A program made the translations under genes and the position numbers. From an uncultured Peptococcaceae bacterium (GTDB taxonomy: Bacteria; Bacillota; Desulfotomaculia; Desulfotomaculales; Desulfallaceae): DNA of 10,119 nt. The notes under the pieces were generated by a model. That model did no database searches. It had not been told where the DNA came from and saw only the letters and a list, made by a program, of their open reading frames with translations. Positions 1 to 6,500 of this stretch are shown in pieces. Within the stretch, counting starts at the first letter, position 1; each line of letters starts with the position of its first letter. The stretch covers positions 1-10,119 of the forward strand of contig CAJYBN010000095.1 of the NCBI GenBank assembly GCA_913064925.1, given 5' to 3'.

Positions 1-1475
1 ACCAGCACCCCGGAGTGGCCCAGCTGCTGCGCGACACCCAGCTGGAACTGGGCGAACAAAATGTTGGACACGGTGTTGGAACCGGCCATAAAGGCGCCCA
101 AGATGCCCACAAAAGGCGACACCAGCGGCCACGCTCCCCCCACCGCCGCGGCCGCGGCCTTGGACATGGCAATCATCATGCTGTCCAGCCCCCTGAGGTT
201 TACATCGGAAAGCACCATCACTTGCACCATAGCCACGGCGAAAAACAAGGCCATGGCCGGGCCGCTTATCTGCCTGCAGGTGTCCACCCAGGCCTCCCGC
301 ACTTTATAGCCCGGCATTTTATGCAGGAAAAAAGTAATTAAGGCCACCAGGATAAAGGGAACGGTACCCGGCAGGTACAAGTAAGGCAAAGTGTAATCAA
401 TGTGGGACCCCAGGATGTTGGGCACGGTAAGCACCTGGTTGGCCAGCACCTTTTTCAATCCCAGCTGGGGAACCCTGGTGAGGACCAAGAGCAGAGCGAT
501 AAGCAGGTAAGGCATCCAGGCCAGCCACAGGGGCATACTGCCCCGGTCTGCCGCGCGTGCCTGCACCGCCCCCCGCCAGTTGCCTTCCCAGCGCTCCGCA
601 GGTGGGAAATCCCACTTTTCCCGGGGCGCCAGAAACCCGCGGGATGCGGCCAGCAGCACCACCGGCAGCCCGACCAGCGCGCCCGCCAAGGACGGGAATT
701 CGGGGCCAAGCAAAACAGCAGTGGCCACGTAGGGTACGGTAAAGCAGAGCCCGGCGAACAGGGCAAAGGGGGCCGCCGCCAAACCGTGCCTGGCGGAGCG
801 CTTCCCCGCAGGCCCGAAGAAGGCGGTCAGCAGGCAAAGGGCCAGCAGGGGAAGGAAAGTGCCCGCCGCAGCGTGGAAAACCGCCGTCCACACCCCCACC
901 TGCTTCAACAGGGGCAGGAACGCCGCCTCCCCCAGCCGTTCCACCACCGTGGCCTGCACCACCGAGCCGATGCCGCCGATGACCGGCGTGCCCACGGCGC
1001 CGAAACTTACCGACGTGCTGTCAAAAATAAGAGCCACCATAGCGGCGGCCAGGGGCGGAAAGCCCAGGCCCACCATCAGCGGACCGGCCAGCGCCGCAGG
1101 CGTGCCGAACCCGGCCGCGCCCTCGATGAAGGAGCCAAACATCCAACCAATGATGACGGCCTGGATGCGGCGGTCCGGGGTAATGCCGTAAAAACCCCGG
1201 TTGATGGCCGACATGGCGCCGCTTTTTTGCAGCGTGTTTAAAATCAATATGGCGCCGAAGATAATGATGAGTATATTCAGGGCCGACAAAAAACCGTACA
1301 CGGTGGCGGCGGCCACGCGCAGCGGCTGCACTCCCCAGATGGCCAGGGCGATAACCGCAGCGGCGGCCCAAGCCGCGGGCATCACCTTCCTGGCTGGCCA
1401 GGAAAAAGCCGTCATAGCCACGATGGTAAACAAGATGGGCAAGAAGGCCACAAAGGCCAAGCCGGTGGTGGACAA
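1..1475 (-). CDS. lctP: L-lactate (or glycolate) permease, LctP/LldP family; 3' end cut by window edge
   Basis: This is a polytopic inner-membrane permease that imports L-lactate or a related 2-hydroxy acid with protons. About 491 residues are present, against about 550 for E. coli LldP, so only the C-terminus is missing beyond base 1. Family signatures read directly are EGAAGFGTPAA (residues 118-128), SFGAVGTPV (157-165) and GSNTVSNILFAQFQ (about 465-478), set among long hydrophobic segments. I chose the TTG start at 1475 because a perfect AGGAGG (1490-1485 on this strand) lies 9 bases upstream and the protein then opens with STTGLAFVAFLPILFTIVAM, a membrane segment as expected. A second TTG at 1483 is out of frame and too close to the ribosome site. 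The gene lies 177 bases downstream of the FMN 2-hydroxy-acid oxidase on the same strand, which supports a lactate/glycolate role. Substrate choice between lactate and glycolate (GlcA) cannot be read from sequence. The family call is firm. Confidence 0.93.
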   Translation of the reverse strand, partial: MSTTGLAFVAFLPILFTIVAMTAFSWPARKVMPAAWAAAAVIALAIWGVQPLRVAAATVYGFLSALNILIIIFGAILILNTLQKSGAMSAINRGFYGITPDRRIQAVIIGWMFGSFIEGAAGFGTPAALAGPLMVGLGFPPLAAAMVALIFDSTSVSFGAVGTPVIGGIGSVVQATVVERLGEAAFLPLLKQVGVWTAVFHAAAGTFLPLLALCLLTAFFGPAGKRSARHGLAAAPFALFAGLCFTVPYVATAVLLGPEFPSLAGALVGLPVVLLAASRGFLAPREKWDFPPAERWEGNWRGAVQARAADRGSMPLWLAWMPYLLIALLLVLTRVPQLGLKKVLANQVLTVPNILGSHIDYTLPYLYLPGTVPFILVALITFFLHKMPGYKVREAWVDTCRQISGPAMALFFAVAMVQVMVLSDVNLRGLDSMMIAMSKAAAAAVGGAWPLVSPFVGILGAFMAGSNTVSNILFAQFQLGVAQQLGHSGVL

Positions 1476-1501
1476 TTGTACAATCCTCCTCGAGCAAGCC
1501 C

Positions 1502-1535
1502 GGGGCAAGCCGCCCCGCCGGCCTCACCCGGCCGG
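1502..1535 (-). repeat. Two small GC-rich inverted repeats in the lctP leader
   Basis: Upstream of the lctP ribosome site are two short hairpin-capable repeats: GGGGC/GCCCC (1502-1506 with 1512-1516) and CCGGCC/GGCCGG (1518-1523 with 1530-1535, 6-base loop). They sit in the transcribed spacer between the oxidase gene and lctP. They could protect or attenuate the message, but in a DNA this rich in GC they may be chance. Neither is followed by a T run, so neither is an intrinsic terminator. Confidence 0.3.
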
Positions 1536-1615
1536 AAAGCGCCCAGCGGCACACGCCGGCGCGCTTTGGTTGTTGTTCAGTTGACCTGCTGGTATGACCG
1601 GTGCGGGCTTGATAG

Positions 1616-1639
1616 AGGGCCTGCCCGGCGGCAGGCCCT
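1616..1639 (-). terminator. Perfect 10-bp hairpin after the oxidase gene; possible weak terminator or processing site
   Basis: AGGGCCTGCC (1616-1625) is the exact reverse complement of GGCAGGCCCT (1630-1639), with a 4-base loop. On the minus strand it lies 13 bases after the stop codon of the FMN oxidase gene and before lctP. No T tract follows on either strand, so it is not a canonical Rho-independent terminator. It more likely sets relative expression of the two genes (partial termination or 3'-end stabilisation) than ends transcription outright. That role is inference; the hairpin itself is plain in the sequence. Confidence 0.5.
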
Positions 1640-1652
1640 GGAACTTAGTGAG

Positions 1653-2672
1653 TTACCCTTGATATATCACCCGTTCGTCTATGTCCTGCAGCGAGGCGCA
1701 GCCGGTAAGAATCATGGCCTGCTTCAGCTGGGCGGTGTAGTCTTCGATTAACAGGCGCACGCCCTCCGCGCCGCCGCCGAAGGCGCCCACCACCAGGGGT
1801 CGCCCCACCAGCACCGCGTCGGCGCCCAGGGCCAACAGTTTCAACACATCGACGCCGGAGCGCACTCCCCCGTCGGCCAGTATGACCACCCGGCCCTTGA
1901 CGGCGGCGGCAATGCCGGGCAGGACCTCCGCCGCGCCGGGGGTAAAGTCCAGGATGCGCCCGCCGTGGTTGGAAACCACGATGGCCGCCGCGCCCGCTTC
2001 CGCGGCCATCTCGGCCTCGTCAACGGTCATAATGCCCTTGACCACAAAGGGCAGCTTGGTGGCGGATATTATTTCACGCAGCTCGGCGGCGGTCTTGGGC
2101 CCCACCGGCTGCCCCTTTAAAGCCATGGTCACCAGGCCGGCGCCGTCCACGTCCACGCCCACCGCCACGGCACCCGCCTCCTCGGCCCGGCGTATCCTGT
2201 CCACGATTTCCTTCTGCTCCCGGGGCTTAATCACGGGCACGCCCCATCCCCCTTCGGCCGCCACGGCATCCACCCCGGAATCGTACATGGCAGGGTCGGC
2301 GCCGTCGCCGGAAAAACCCAGGCTGCCGGCGGCCTTGCTGCCGCTAATCACCGCGCCGATAAATTCGCGCTCGGACAGCGCGCCGCCCATGTTATACGGG
2401 GTGCCAGTCATTGGTGCCGCCAGCACCGGCGTTTGCAGATCCAGGCCGAAAAGCCGGCAGCCAGTGTCGGGGTCTTTGGCGTTGTGCAAGGTGCGCATGT
2501 TCAGCCGGTAGCCGGCCAGCGCCTCCAGGTTGGCCCTAAAGGCGCTGCCCGTGCCCACGCCGCCCATGCCCGGCACTTCCCCGGCACAGGCCCGCCCGTC
2601 GCAAACGGGACAAACCCGGCAGTATCCCTTTAGTTTCTTTTTGGCCTCTTCCCGCAACTCTTTGATTTGCAT
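1653..2672 (-). CDS. FMN-dependent alpha-hydroxy-acid dehydrogenase/oxidase-like protein with N-terminal four-Cys motif
   Basis: A cytosolic TIM-barrel flavoprotein of 339 residues, of the family that oxidises 2-hydroxy acids such as lactate or glycolate to 2-oxo acids. Visible FMN and active-site motifs are VVKGI (Lys212), SNHGGRILD (residues 234-242, catalytic His236 and Arg239), LADGGVRSG (265-273) and LVGRP (288-292). Residues 18-29 hold C-x2-C-x2-C-x4-C (Cys18, 21, 24, 29), followed by PGMGG. Classical lactate or glycolate oxidases lack this. By hand alignment the second substrate arginine of the family (in the G-R-x-E-x-D segment) is absent: after VDVDGAG the chain continues LVTMALKG. 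I chose the ATG at 2672 because GGAGAGGGG lies about 8 bases upstream. A longer frame back to 2723 adds 17 residues with no better ribosome site. The permease gene downstream supports 2-hydroxy-acid use, but exact substrate and electron acceptor are unknown. The family call is sure; naming it lactate oxidase would be over-reach. Confidence 0.9.
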   Translation of the reverse strand: MQIKELREEAKKKLKGYCRVCPVCDGRACAGEVPGMGGVGTGSAFRANLEALAGYRLNMRTLHNAKDPDTGCRLFGLDLQTPVLAAPMTGTPYNMGGALSEREFIGAVISGSKAAGSLGFSGDGADPAMYDSGVDAVAAEGGWGVPVIKPREQKEIVDRIRRAEEAGAVAVGVDVDGAGLVTMALKGQPVGPKTAAELREIISATKLPFVVKGIMTVDEAEMAAEAGAAAIVVSNHGGRILDFTPGAAEVLPGIAAAVKGRVVILADGGVRSGVDVLKLLALGADAVLVGRPLVVGAFGGGAEGVRLLIEDYTAQLKQAMILTGCASLQDIDERVIYQG

Positions 2673-2701
2673 AGTTTTATCCCCTCTCCTGCGGACAATG
2701 T

Positions 2702-2718
2702 TGCCGGTTCGACCGGCA
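2702..2718. promoter_or_regulatory. Candidate operator: perfect 7+3+7 palindrome in the oxidase leader
   Basis: TGCCGGT-TCG-ACCGGCA is a perfect inverted repeat, centred about 40 bases upstream of the ATG of the FMN oxidase gene. Its core GGT-N3-ACC contains the GT-N3-AC spacing known for FadR-type GntR repressors. That group includes LldR, which commonly controls lactate operons. The palindrome is seen directly; binding by a GntR protein is inference, and no such regulator is encoded in the window. A 5'-UTR hairpin is the alternative. Confidence 0.4.
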
Positions 2719-2787
2719 TGCAATCTAGTAATTAATATTCCTAACCCCGGCGGGGAAATCCTCTCCCCGGCAGCAAATTGACGCTTG

Positions 2788-2821
2788 CAATTAACCCGCC
2801 GGTGGAAAAATTGGTTAATTG
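2788..2821. promoter_or_regulatory. AT-rich inverted repeat in the divergent intergenic region
   Basis: CAATTAAC (2788-2795) and GTTAATTG (2814-2821) are exact reverse complements separated by 18 bases. They lie between the divergent oxidase and GH18 genes, in one of the few AT-rich patches of the window. The arms could be paired half-sites for a regulator of either gene. I could not find a convincing sigma-A promoter for either direction in 2673-2886. An AT-rich stretch around 2851-2862 is the nearest -10-like sequence on the plus strand, but it has no matching -35. Confidence 0.3.
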
Positions 2822-2886
2822 AAGCAACAAACCGGCTGGTTTTTTCGTCAAATATTTATAAAGCCTGTCCAAGGAGGTCGGGTTTT

Positions 2887-4212
2887 TTGCTCACGCCGCG
2901 AAATACTTTACCGGGAGGCAGTCGCCCTTGCACCAGGTGGCTTTTGCCTTTTATTGTCATTTTCTGCTTACCACTTCTGTGTGCCGGCCCGGCCGGGCCC
3001 GCTTTCGCCGGCCGGGAAATACCGGTGCTGGTGGACGGGCTGCCGGTTTCCTTTGACGTCAAGCCGGTGCTGCAAAACGGCCGCACCCTGGTACCCTTCC
3101 GGGCCATCGCCGAGGCCTTGAACGTGGCAGTTGCCTGGGACGGCGCCACCCGGACGGTGACCGCCTCCGGCGGGCAAACAACGGTGCGCCTGCAGATCGG
3201 CAACAGCACCGCTTACCACAACGACGCCCCCGTCGTTCTGGACGTGCCGCCGGTGATCGCGGGCGGCCGAACCCTCATACCGGTGCGCTTTTTCAGCGAG
3301 GCCTTCGGCTGTAAAGTGGACTGGGACGCCGCCGCCCGCGCCGTGAAAATAACGTCGCCGCCCCGCCCCATGACGGTGATGGGCTTTTACGCCCTGGGCG
3401 ACAGCGCCACCAGCAGCTGGACGGACCTCTTCCAAAAGCCCTACCCCGCCGCCGGGCCGGGCAATACCGACGTGGTCGGCGAACTGGCGCTGGGCTGGTA
3501 CAGCCTGGACGAAAAGGGCCGCCTGCTCACCAGGAGCAGGACGGGCTGGCAGCGCCCCGACGGGTGGGAAAAAGTGCTGGAGGCCGCCCGGAGCTATAAC
3601 CTGCGGACGGAGATGGTCGTCCACCTCACCGACCAGGACGGCGCCATCGTCAACCTGTTGTCCGATGCAGGCGCGGTGTCCCGGGCGGTAAAGGAAATTG
3701 CCGCCGAAGCCGGGCGGTACCACGGCGTAAACCTGGACTTCGAAGGGCTCGGCTACCGGGAAAACGGGGAACAACTGGCGGCCACCCGCGCCGCCTTCAC
3801 GGCGTTCGCCAGTCGGCTAGCAGAAAAGCTGCACGCAGCCGGGCTGGGCCTCACCCTGACCCTGCACGCCCCCAACAGCGTGTACCGGGGCTATGATTAC
3901 CGGGCGCTGGGCGAAGCGGCCGACCGCATCGTCATCATGGCTTACGACTACGGTTCCAAGCCCGAGCCGTTAAACCTGGTCCTCCAGGCCGTGCAGGAGG
4001 CCGCGACCGCCGTGCCCCCCGCCAAGCTGCTGCTGGGCATCTCGGTTCCCAGCGAAACGCCGGAGAGCATTATTACCAAGGTGGGTGTGGCCAAGCGCTA
4101 CCACTTGGGCGGCATCGCCCTCTGGCGGCTGGGTCTGGTGCCCGGCGACATGTGGCAGGCCCTGCGCACCACCGTGCGGCCGCGGGTCGCCGGAGACAAA
4201 AAATTTCCATAA
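2887..4212 (+). CDS. Secreted glycoside hydrolase family 18 protein with copper-amine-oxidase-like N-terminal domain
   Basis: A 441-residue exported protein. Residues 1-41 form a signal peptide: a basic n-region, hydrophobic core LLPFIVIFCLPLL (19-31), and predicted cleavage after AFA41. Residues about 43-156 carry two repeats of the copper-amine-oxidase N1 type, GRTLVPFRAIAEAL (65-78) and GRTLIPVRFFSEAF (127-140), a wall-associated module common in Clostridia. Residues about 162-430 are a GH18 barrel like YaaH/SleL: beta-4 motif HGVNLDFE (279-286, acid Glu286, Asp284), beta-6 MAYDYG (351-356) and a beta-8 tryptophan in GGIALWRLG (Trp413). The first Asp of the usual DGxxxDxE motif is His279. 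I chose the TTG at 2887 because AAGGAGG (2871-2877) lies 9 bases upstream and a clean signal peptide results; a frame back to 2785 adds 34 unlikely residues. It probably hydrolyses peptidoglycan or a chitin-like glycan at the cell surface or spore. Substrate is not readable. Confidence 0.88.
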   Translation: MLTPRNTLPGGSRPCTRWLLPFIVIFCLPLLCAGPAGPAFAGREIPVLVDGLPVSFDVKPVLQNGRTLVPFRAIAEALNVAVAWDGATRTVTASGGQTTVRLQIGNSTAYHNDAPVVLDVPPVIAGGRTLIPVRFFSEAFGCKVDWDAAARAVKITSPPRPMTVMGFYALGDSATSSWTDLFQKPYPAAGPGNTDVVGELALGWYSLDEKGRLLTRSRTGWQRPDGWEKVLEAARSYNLRTEMVVHLTDQDGAIVNLLSDAGAVSRAVKEIAAEAGRYHGVNLDFEGLGYRENGEQLAATRAAFTAFASRLAEKLHAAGLGLTLTLHAPNSVYRGYDYRALGEAADRIVIMAYDYGSKPEPLNLVLQAVQEAATAVPPAKLLLGISVPSETPESIITKVGVAKRYHLGGIALWRLGLVPGDMWQALRTTVRPRVAGDKKFP

Positions 4213-4216
4213 CTGG

Positions 4217-4246
4217 TTGACAGGCCACAGCGTATATGTTTATATT
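4217..4246 (+). promoter_or_regulatory. Sigma-A type promoter for the cobalamin/cobalt operon
   Basis: A perfect -35 box TTGACA (4217-4222) and a -10 box TATATT (4241-4246, five of six matches to TATAAT) are separated by 18 bases. Transcription would start near 4253, about 45 bases before the riboswitch aptamer. The promoter begins only four bases after the stop codon of the GH18 gene. It is the strongest promoter match in the window and fits a riboswitch-controlled transcript. Confidence 0.75.
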
Positions 4247-4298
4247 TAATAATAACTGCGGAATAACATCTTTCAAGATTAATACAACTGCATAACCC

Positions 4299-4463
4299 GG
4301 AAACCGGGTGCCCCGACGGGGTTAAAAGGGAAGTCAGTGCAAGTCTGACGCGGTCCCGCCACTGTGAGTGGGGAGCCGGCCCGCACGATGCCACTGGGAC
4401 GCTGTCCCGGGAAGGCGCGGGAACAGGCAGTGATCCACGAGCCAGGAAACCTGCCCGTTTTCC
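4299..4463 (+). ncRNA. Cobalamin (adenosylcobalamin) riboswitch aptamer
   Basis: An RNA sensor that binds a B12 coenzyme and lowers expression of the downstream genes. The B12 box GAGCCAGGAAACCTGCC is at 4439-4455. Further conserved elements are GGTGCC (4307-4312), the segment GTTAAAAGGGAA (4321-4332) and GGTCCCGCCACTGTGA (4352-4367). The outer helix P1 can be read: 4299-4308 pairs with 4454-4463, nine of ten bases matching. An intrinsic terminator follows (4519-4552), so control is probably transcriptional. The genes behind it are cobalt uptake and corrin synthesis, exactly the usual targets. The 361 bases between the GH18 and cbiM genes are accounted for by promoter, this aptamer and the terminator. 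Aptamer edges are approximate; the identity is firm. Subclass is inferred from the gene context. Confidence 0.95.
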
Positions 4464-4518
4464 TTAGCCACTGCTCCATCTACGGTCGATAGAGGAGTTG
4501 TTTATTTATGTTTTTTAT

Positions 4519-4552
4519 ACCTCTGCCACCGGATGGCGGAGGTTTTATTTTT
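4519..4552 (+). terminator. Rho-independent leader terminator, expression platform of the riboswitch
   Basis: ACCTCTGCCA (4519-4528) pairs with TGGCGGAGGT (4534-4543) over ten positions with one G-U wobble and a 5-base loop, followed by TTTATTTTT (4544-4552). It lies between aptamer and the preferred cbiM start, so ligand-bound RNA would stop here. AGAGG at 4491-4495 can pair with CCTCT at 4520-4524 and may form part of an antiterminator. That pairing is short and is inference. Confidence 0.87.
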
Positions 4553-4573
4553 CCCGAAGGGAGTGCAAACACA

Positions 4574-5389
4574 ATGCCTAAAACCCGTTGCTGTCCGCGT
4601 GCCGGTACCGGCGGCGCCGGTATACCGCGCAGCAAAATTACCGTAGCCCTGCTGATCGCAGCCGTGCTGGTACTTTACCCGAACGAGGCTTACGCCATGC
4701 ACATCATGGAAGGCTTTCTCCCCCTGGGGTGGTGCGTTACCTGGGGTTTGGCCGCGCTGCCTTTCCTGGTGCTGGGCACCATATCCATCCGCCGAACGGC
4801 CGGGCGCAACCCCCGGGTGAAAATGCTGCTGGGGCTGGCGGGGGCCTTTGCCTTCGTGCTGTCGGCGCTGAAGCTGCCCTCCTTGACGGGCAGCTGTTCC
4901 CACCCCACGGGCACCGGGCTGGGCACCATTTTGTTCGGCCCCGCGGCCATGAGCGTGCTGGGCTGCCTGGTGCTGCTATTCCAGGCGCTGCTGCTGGCCC
5001 ACGGAGGCCTCAGCACCCTGAGCGCCAACACATTTTCCATGGCGGTGGCCGGTCCCCTGGCCGCCTACGCGGTGTTCAGGCTGGGCCGGGCGCTGGGGGC
5101 GCCCCTGTGGCTGCGGGTTTTCCTGGCCGCAGCCCTGGGAGACCTGGTGACTTACCTGACCACATCCCTGCAGCTGGCCCTAGCTTTCCCAGACCCGGCC
5201 GGCGGCGTAGCCGTTTCTCTGGCCAAATTTGCCGGCGTTTTTGCTCTGACGCAGGTCCCGCTGGCCGTCAGCGAGGGACTGCTGACGGTGGTGGTGATCA
5301 ACTTGCTGACCGCGCAAAACAAGCGGGAACTGCAGGAGCTGTCCGTCATTTCCGCCCGTGACACCGCCGCCAAAGGGGTGAATGCGTAA
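4574..5389 (+). CDS. cbiM: CbiM, substrate-binding membrane component of the ECF-type cobalt importer
   Basis: CbiM captures Co2+ outside the membrane and gives the CbiMNQO importer its specificity. The 271-residue precursor has a basic N-terminus, hydrophobic stretch ITVALLIAAVLVL (22-34) and cleavage after AYA41, leaving MHIMEGFLP as the mature N-terminus. In the homologous NikM2 structure the N-terminal Met-His and a later His chelate the metal; here these are His43 and probably His110 in TGSCSHPTG (mature 2 and 69). Several membrane segments follow. I prefer the ATG at 4574 (AAGGGAG at 4557-4563, 10 bases upstream), because it lies after the leader terminator and leaves a normal signal peptide. 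An in-frame ATG at 4508 with GAGGAG 10 bases upstream would add 22 residues encoded by the terminator itself. This is the first gene of the operon. CbiM and NikM are hard to separate by sequence, but riboswitch and cbi neighbours make cobalt by far the likelier metal. Confidence 0.94.
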   Translation: MPKTRCCPRAGTGGAGIPRSKITVALLIAAVLVLYPNEAYAMHIMEGFLPLGWCVTWGLAALPFLVLGTISIRRTAGRNPRVKMLLGLAGAFAFVLSALKLPSLTGSCSHPTGTGLGTILFGPAAMSVLGCLVLLFQALLLAHGGLSTLSANTFSMAVAGPLAAYAVFRLGRALGAPLWLRVFLAAALGDLVTYLTTSLQLALAFPDPAGGVAVSLAKFAGVFALTQVPLAVSEGLLTVVVINLLTAQNKRELQELSVISARDTAAKGVNA

Positions 5390-5691
5390 TGCAGACCAAA
5401 AATCTGCTGCTGCTGGCGCTGGTGGCCCTGCTCACCCTGCTGCCCCTGTGGGTGAACGGTGACGCGGAATTCAGCGGCGCCGACGGGCAGGCCGAGGAAA
5501 TCATCAAGCAAACCCGGCCCGGTTACGAGCCCTGGTTTTCCTTCCCGTGGGAACCGCCCAGCGGTGAGATCGAAAGCCTGCTGTTCGCCCTTCAGGCGGC
5601 CGCCGGCGCCGGGTTCCTGGGCTACTTCCTGGGCTACCAGCGGGGAAAAAACGCCAGCAGCCAAACCCGGAACTACAGCCGGCAGCCGTAA
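5389..5691 (+). CDS. cbiN: CbiN, small accessory membrane protein of the cobalt importer
   Basis: A 100-residue protein with two membrane segments: LLLLALVALLTLLPLWV (about 6-22) and a second at about 64-83. Between them lies an extracytoplasmic loop with the CbiN signature SGADGQAEEII. CbiN contacts CbiM and is needed for metal loading, as known for the Rhodobacter and Salmonella systems. Its ATG shares one base with the cbiM stop (TAATG), so translation is probably coupled. Its presence favours cobalt (CbiMN) over a one-piece nickel system. Length is normal for the family. Confidence 0.95.
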   Translation: MQTKNLLLLALVALLTLLPLWVNGDAEFSGADGQAEEIIKQTRPGYEPWFSFPWEPPSGEIESLLFALQAAAGAGFLGYFLGYQRGKNASSQTRNYSRQP

Positions 5692-5717
5692 TTACACCAG
5701 AGGGGGGTGCCGCCAGC

Positions 5718-6500
5718 TTGCTGCTCATAGACCATTATGCCTACGTCAACAGGTTAAGCCGGGTCCACCCGGCGGAAAAAATTATCCTGGCGCTGGCCAC
5801 CCTGCTGCAGTGCCTGCTGTCTTCCTCGCCGGTCACCCCGCTGCTGGCCGCGCTGCTCATGGCGGGGCTGGTCATTGCGCCGGCCAAAATCCCTCCCGCC
5901 TATTACGCCAGGCTTATGCTGGTACCCGCCGCCTTCCTGCTGCCGGGCGCCCTGGCGGTGGCGGTGTGCACGGTGGAAGACATCCAGTCCCTGCTGTGGG
6001 GCGTGCAGCTGGGCGGGCGCGCGGCGGGCGTGACGGCCGGCAGCCTGGCCGCCGCGGCCGCAGTTCTGCTCAAGTCTTTGGGCGCCGTTTCCTGCCTTTA
6101 CTTTCTCGTGCTGACCACGCCCGTGGCGGACGTATGCGCGGTTTTGGGCAGGCTGGGACTGCCCGCGCTGCTGCTGGAAATAATGACCATGATGTACCGG
6201 TTTATTTTCGTGCTCCTGGCCACCGCCCGCAGGATTTACACGGCCCAAGCGTCGCGCCTGGGGTACAGCCGGGTGAAATCCTCCTTTTACTCGCTGGGGC
6301 GGCTGGCCACCGGCCTGTTCACCAAGTCACTGTACCACTCGGAAATGCTTTACCTGTCCCTCTCGGCCAGGTGCTACGCGGGTAAAATCGCCGCGCCGCC
6401 GGTATCCCGCCCTCTGTCGGCGCGCAATATGGCTCTGATCGCCGCCGTGCAGCTGGCACTGCTGGCCGCGGCGCTGTGGCCGGGCGGTGCGGGCCGGTGA
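5718..6500 (+). CDS. cbiQ: CbiQ, transmembrane (T) component of the ECF cobalt importer
   Basis: A 260-residue membrane protein that couples ATP hydrolysis by CbiO to metal transport through CbiM. It opens with IDHYAYVNRLSRVHP, typical of CbiQ, and has several hydrophobic segments (about 22-55, 64-84, 107-133, 156-170, 238-255). Two short arginine motifs of T-components that dock onto the ATPase appear as QASRLG (177-182) and SARCY (216-220); they differ from the usual ARG form. The start is TTG at 5718, with AGGGGGGTG at 5701-5709, 8 bases upstream; no ATG or GTG fits better. It lies 26 bases after cbiN, the largest gap between cbiM and cbiO, and its TGA overlaps the GTG of cbiO. Confidence 0.93.
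   Translation: MLLIDHYAYVNRLSRVHPAEKIILALATLLQCLLSSSPVTPLLAALLMAGLVIAPAKIPPAYYARLMLVPAAFLLPGALAVAVCTVEDIQSLLWGVQLGGRAAGVTAGSLAAAAAVLLKSLGAVSCLYFLVLTTPVADVCAVLGRLGLPALLLEIMTMMYRFIFVLLATARRIYTAQASRLGYSRVKSSFYSLGRLATGLFTKSLYHSEMLYLSLSARCYAGKIAAPPVSRPLSARNMALIAAVQLALLAAALWPGGAGR

Noticed and set aside
402..1241. Open frame of 279 codons on the plus strand across the permease region
   Set aside because: The minus strand here reads a continuous LctP-type permease with all signatures; the plus-strand product is Arg/Gln/His-rich and unlike any protein family I recognise.
1616..1639. Strong Rho-independent terminator separating oxidase and permease genes
   Set aside because: The hairpin is perfect but no T tract follows on either strand, so I list it only as a possible weak terminator or processing hairpin.
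2778..2783. TTGACG as a -35 box for the GH18 gene
   Set aside because: No -10-like hexamer lies 16-18 bases downstream (GGTGGA at 17), so it does not form a promoter.
2968..3774. Open frame of 268 codons on the minus strand, opposite the GH18 gene
   Set aside because: It is antisense to the signal peptide, copper-amine-oxidase-like and GH18 domains; composition is that of a GC-driven shadow frame.
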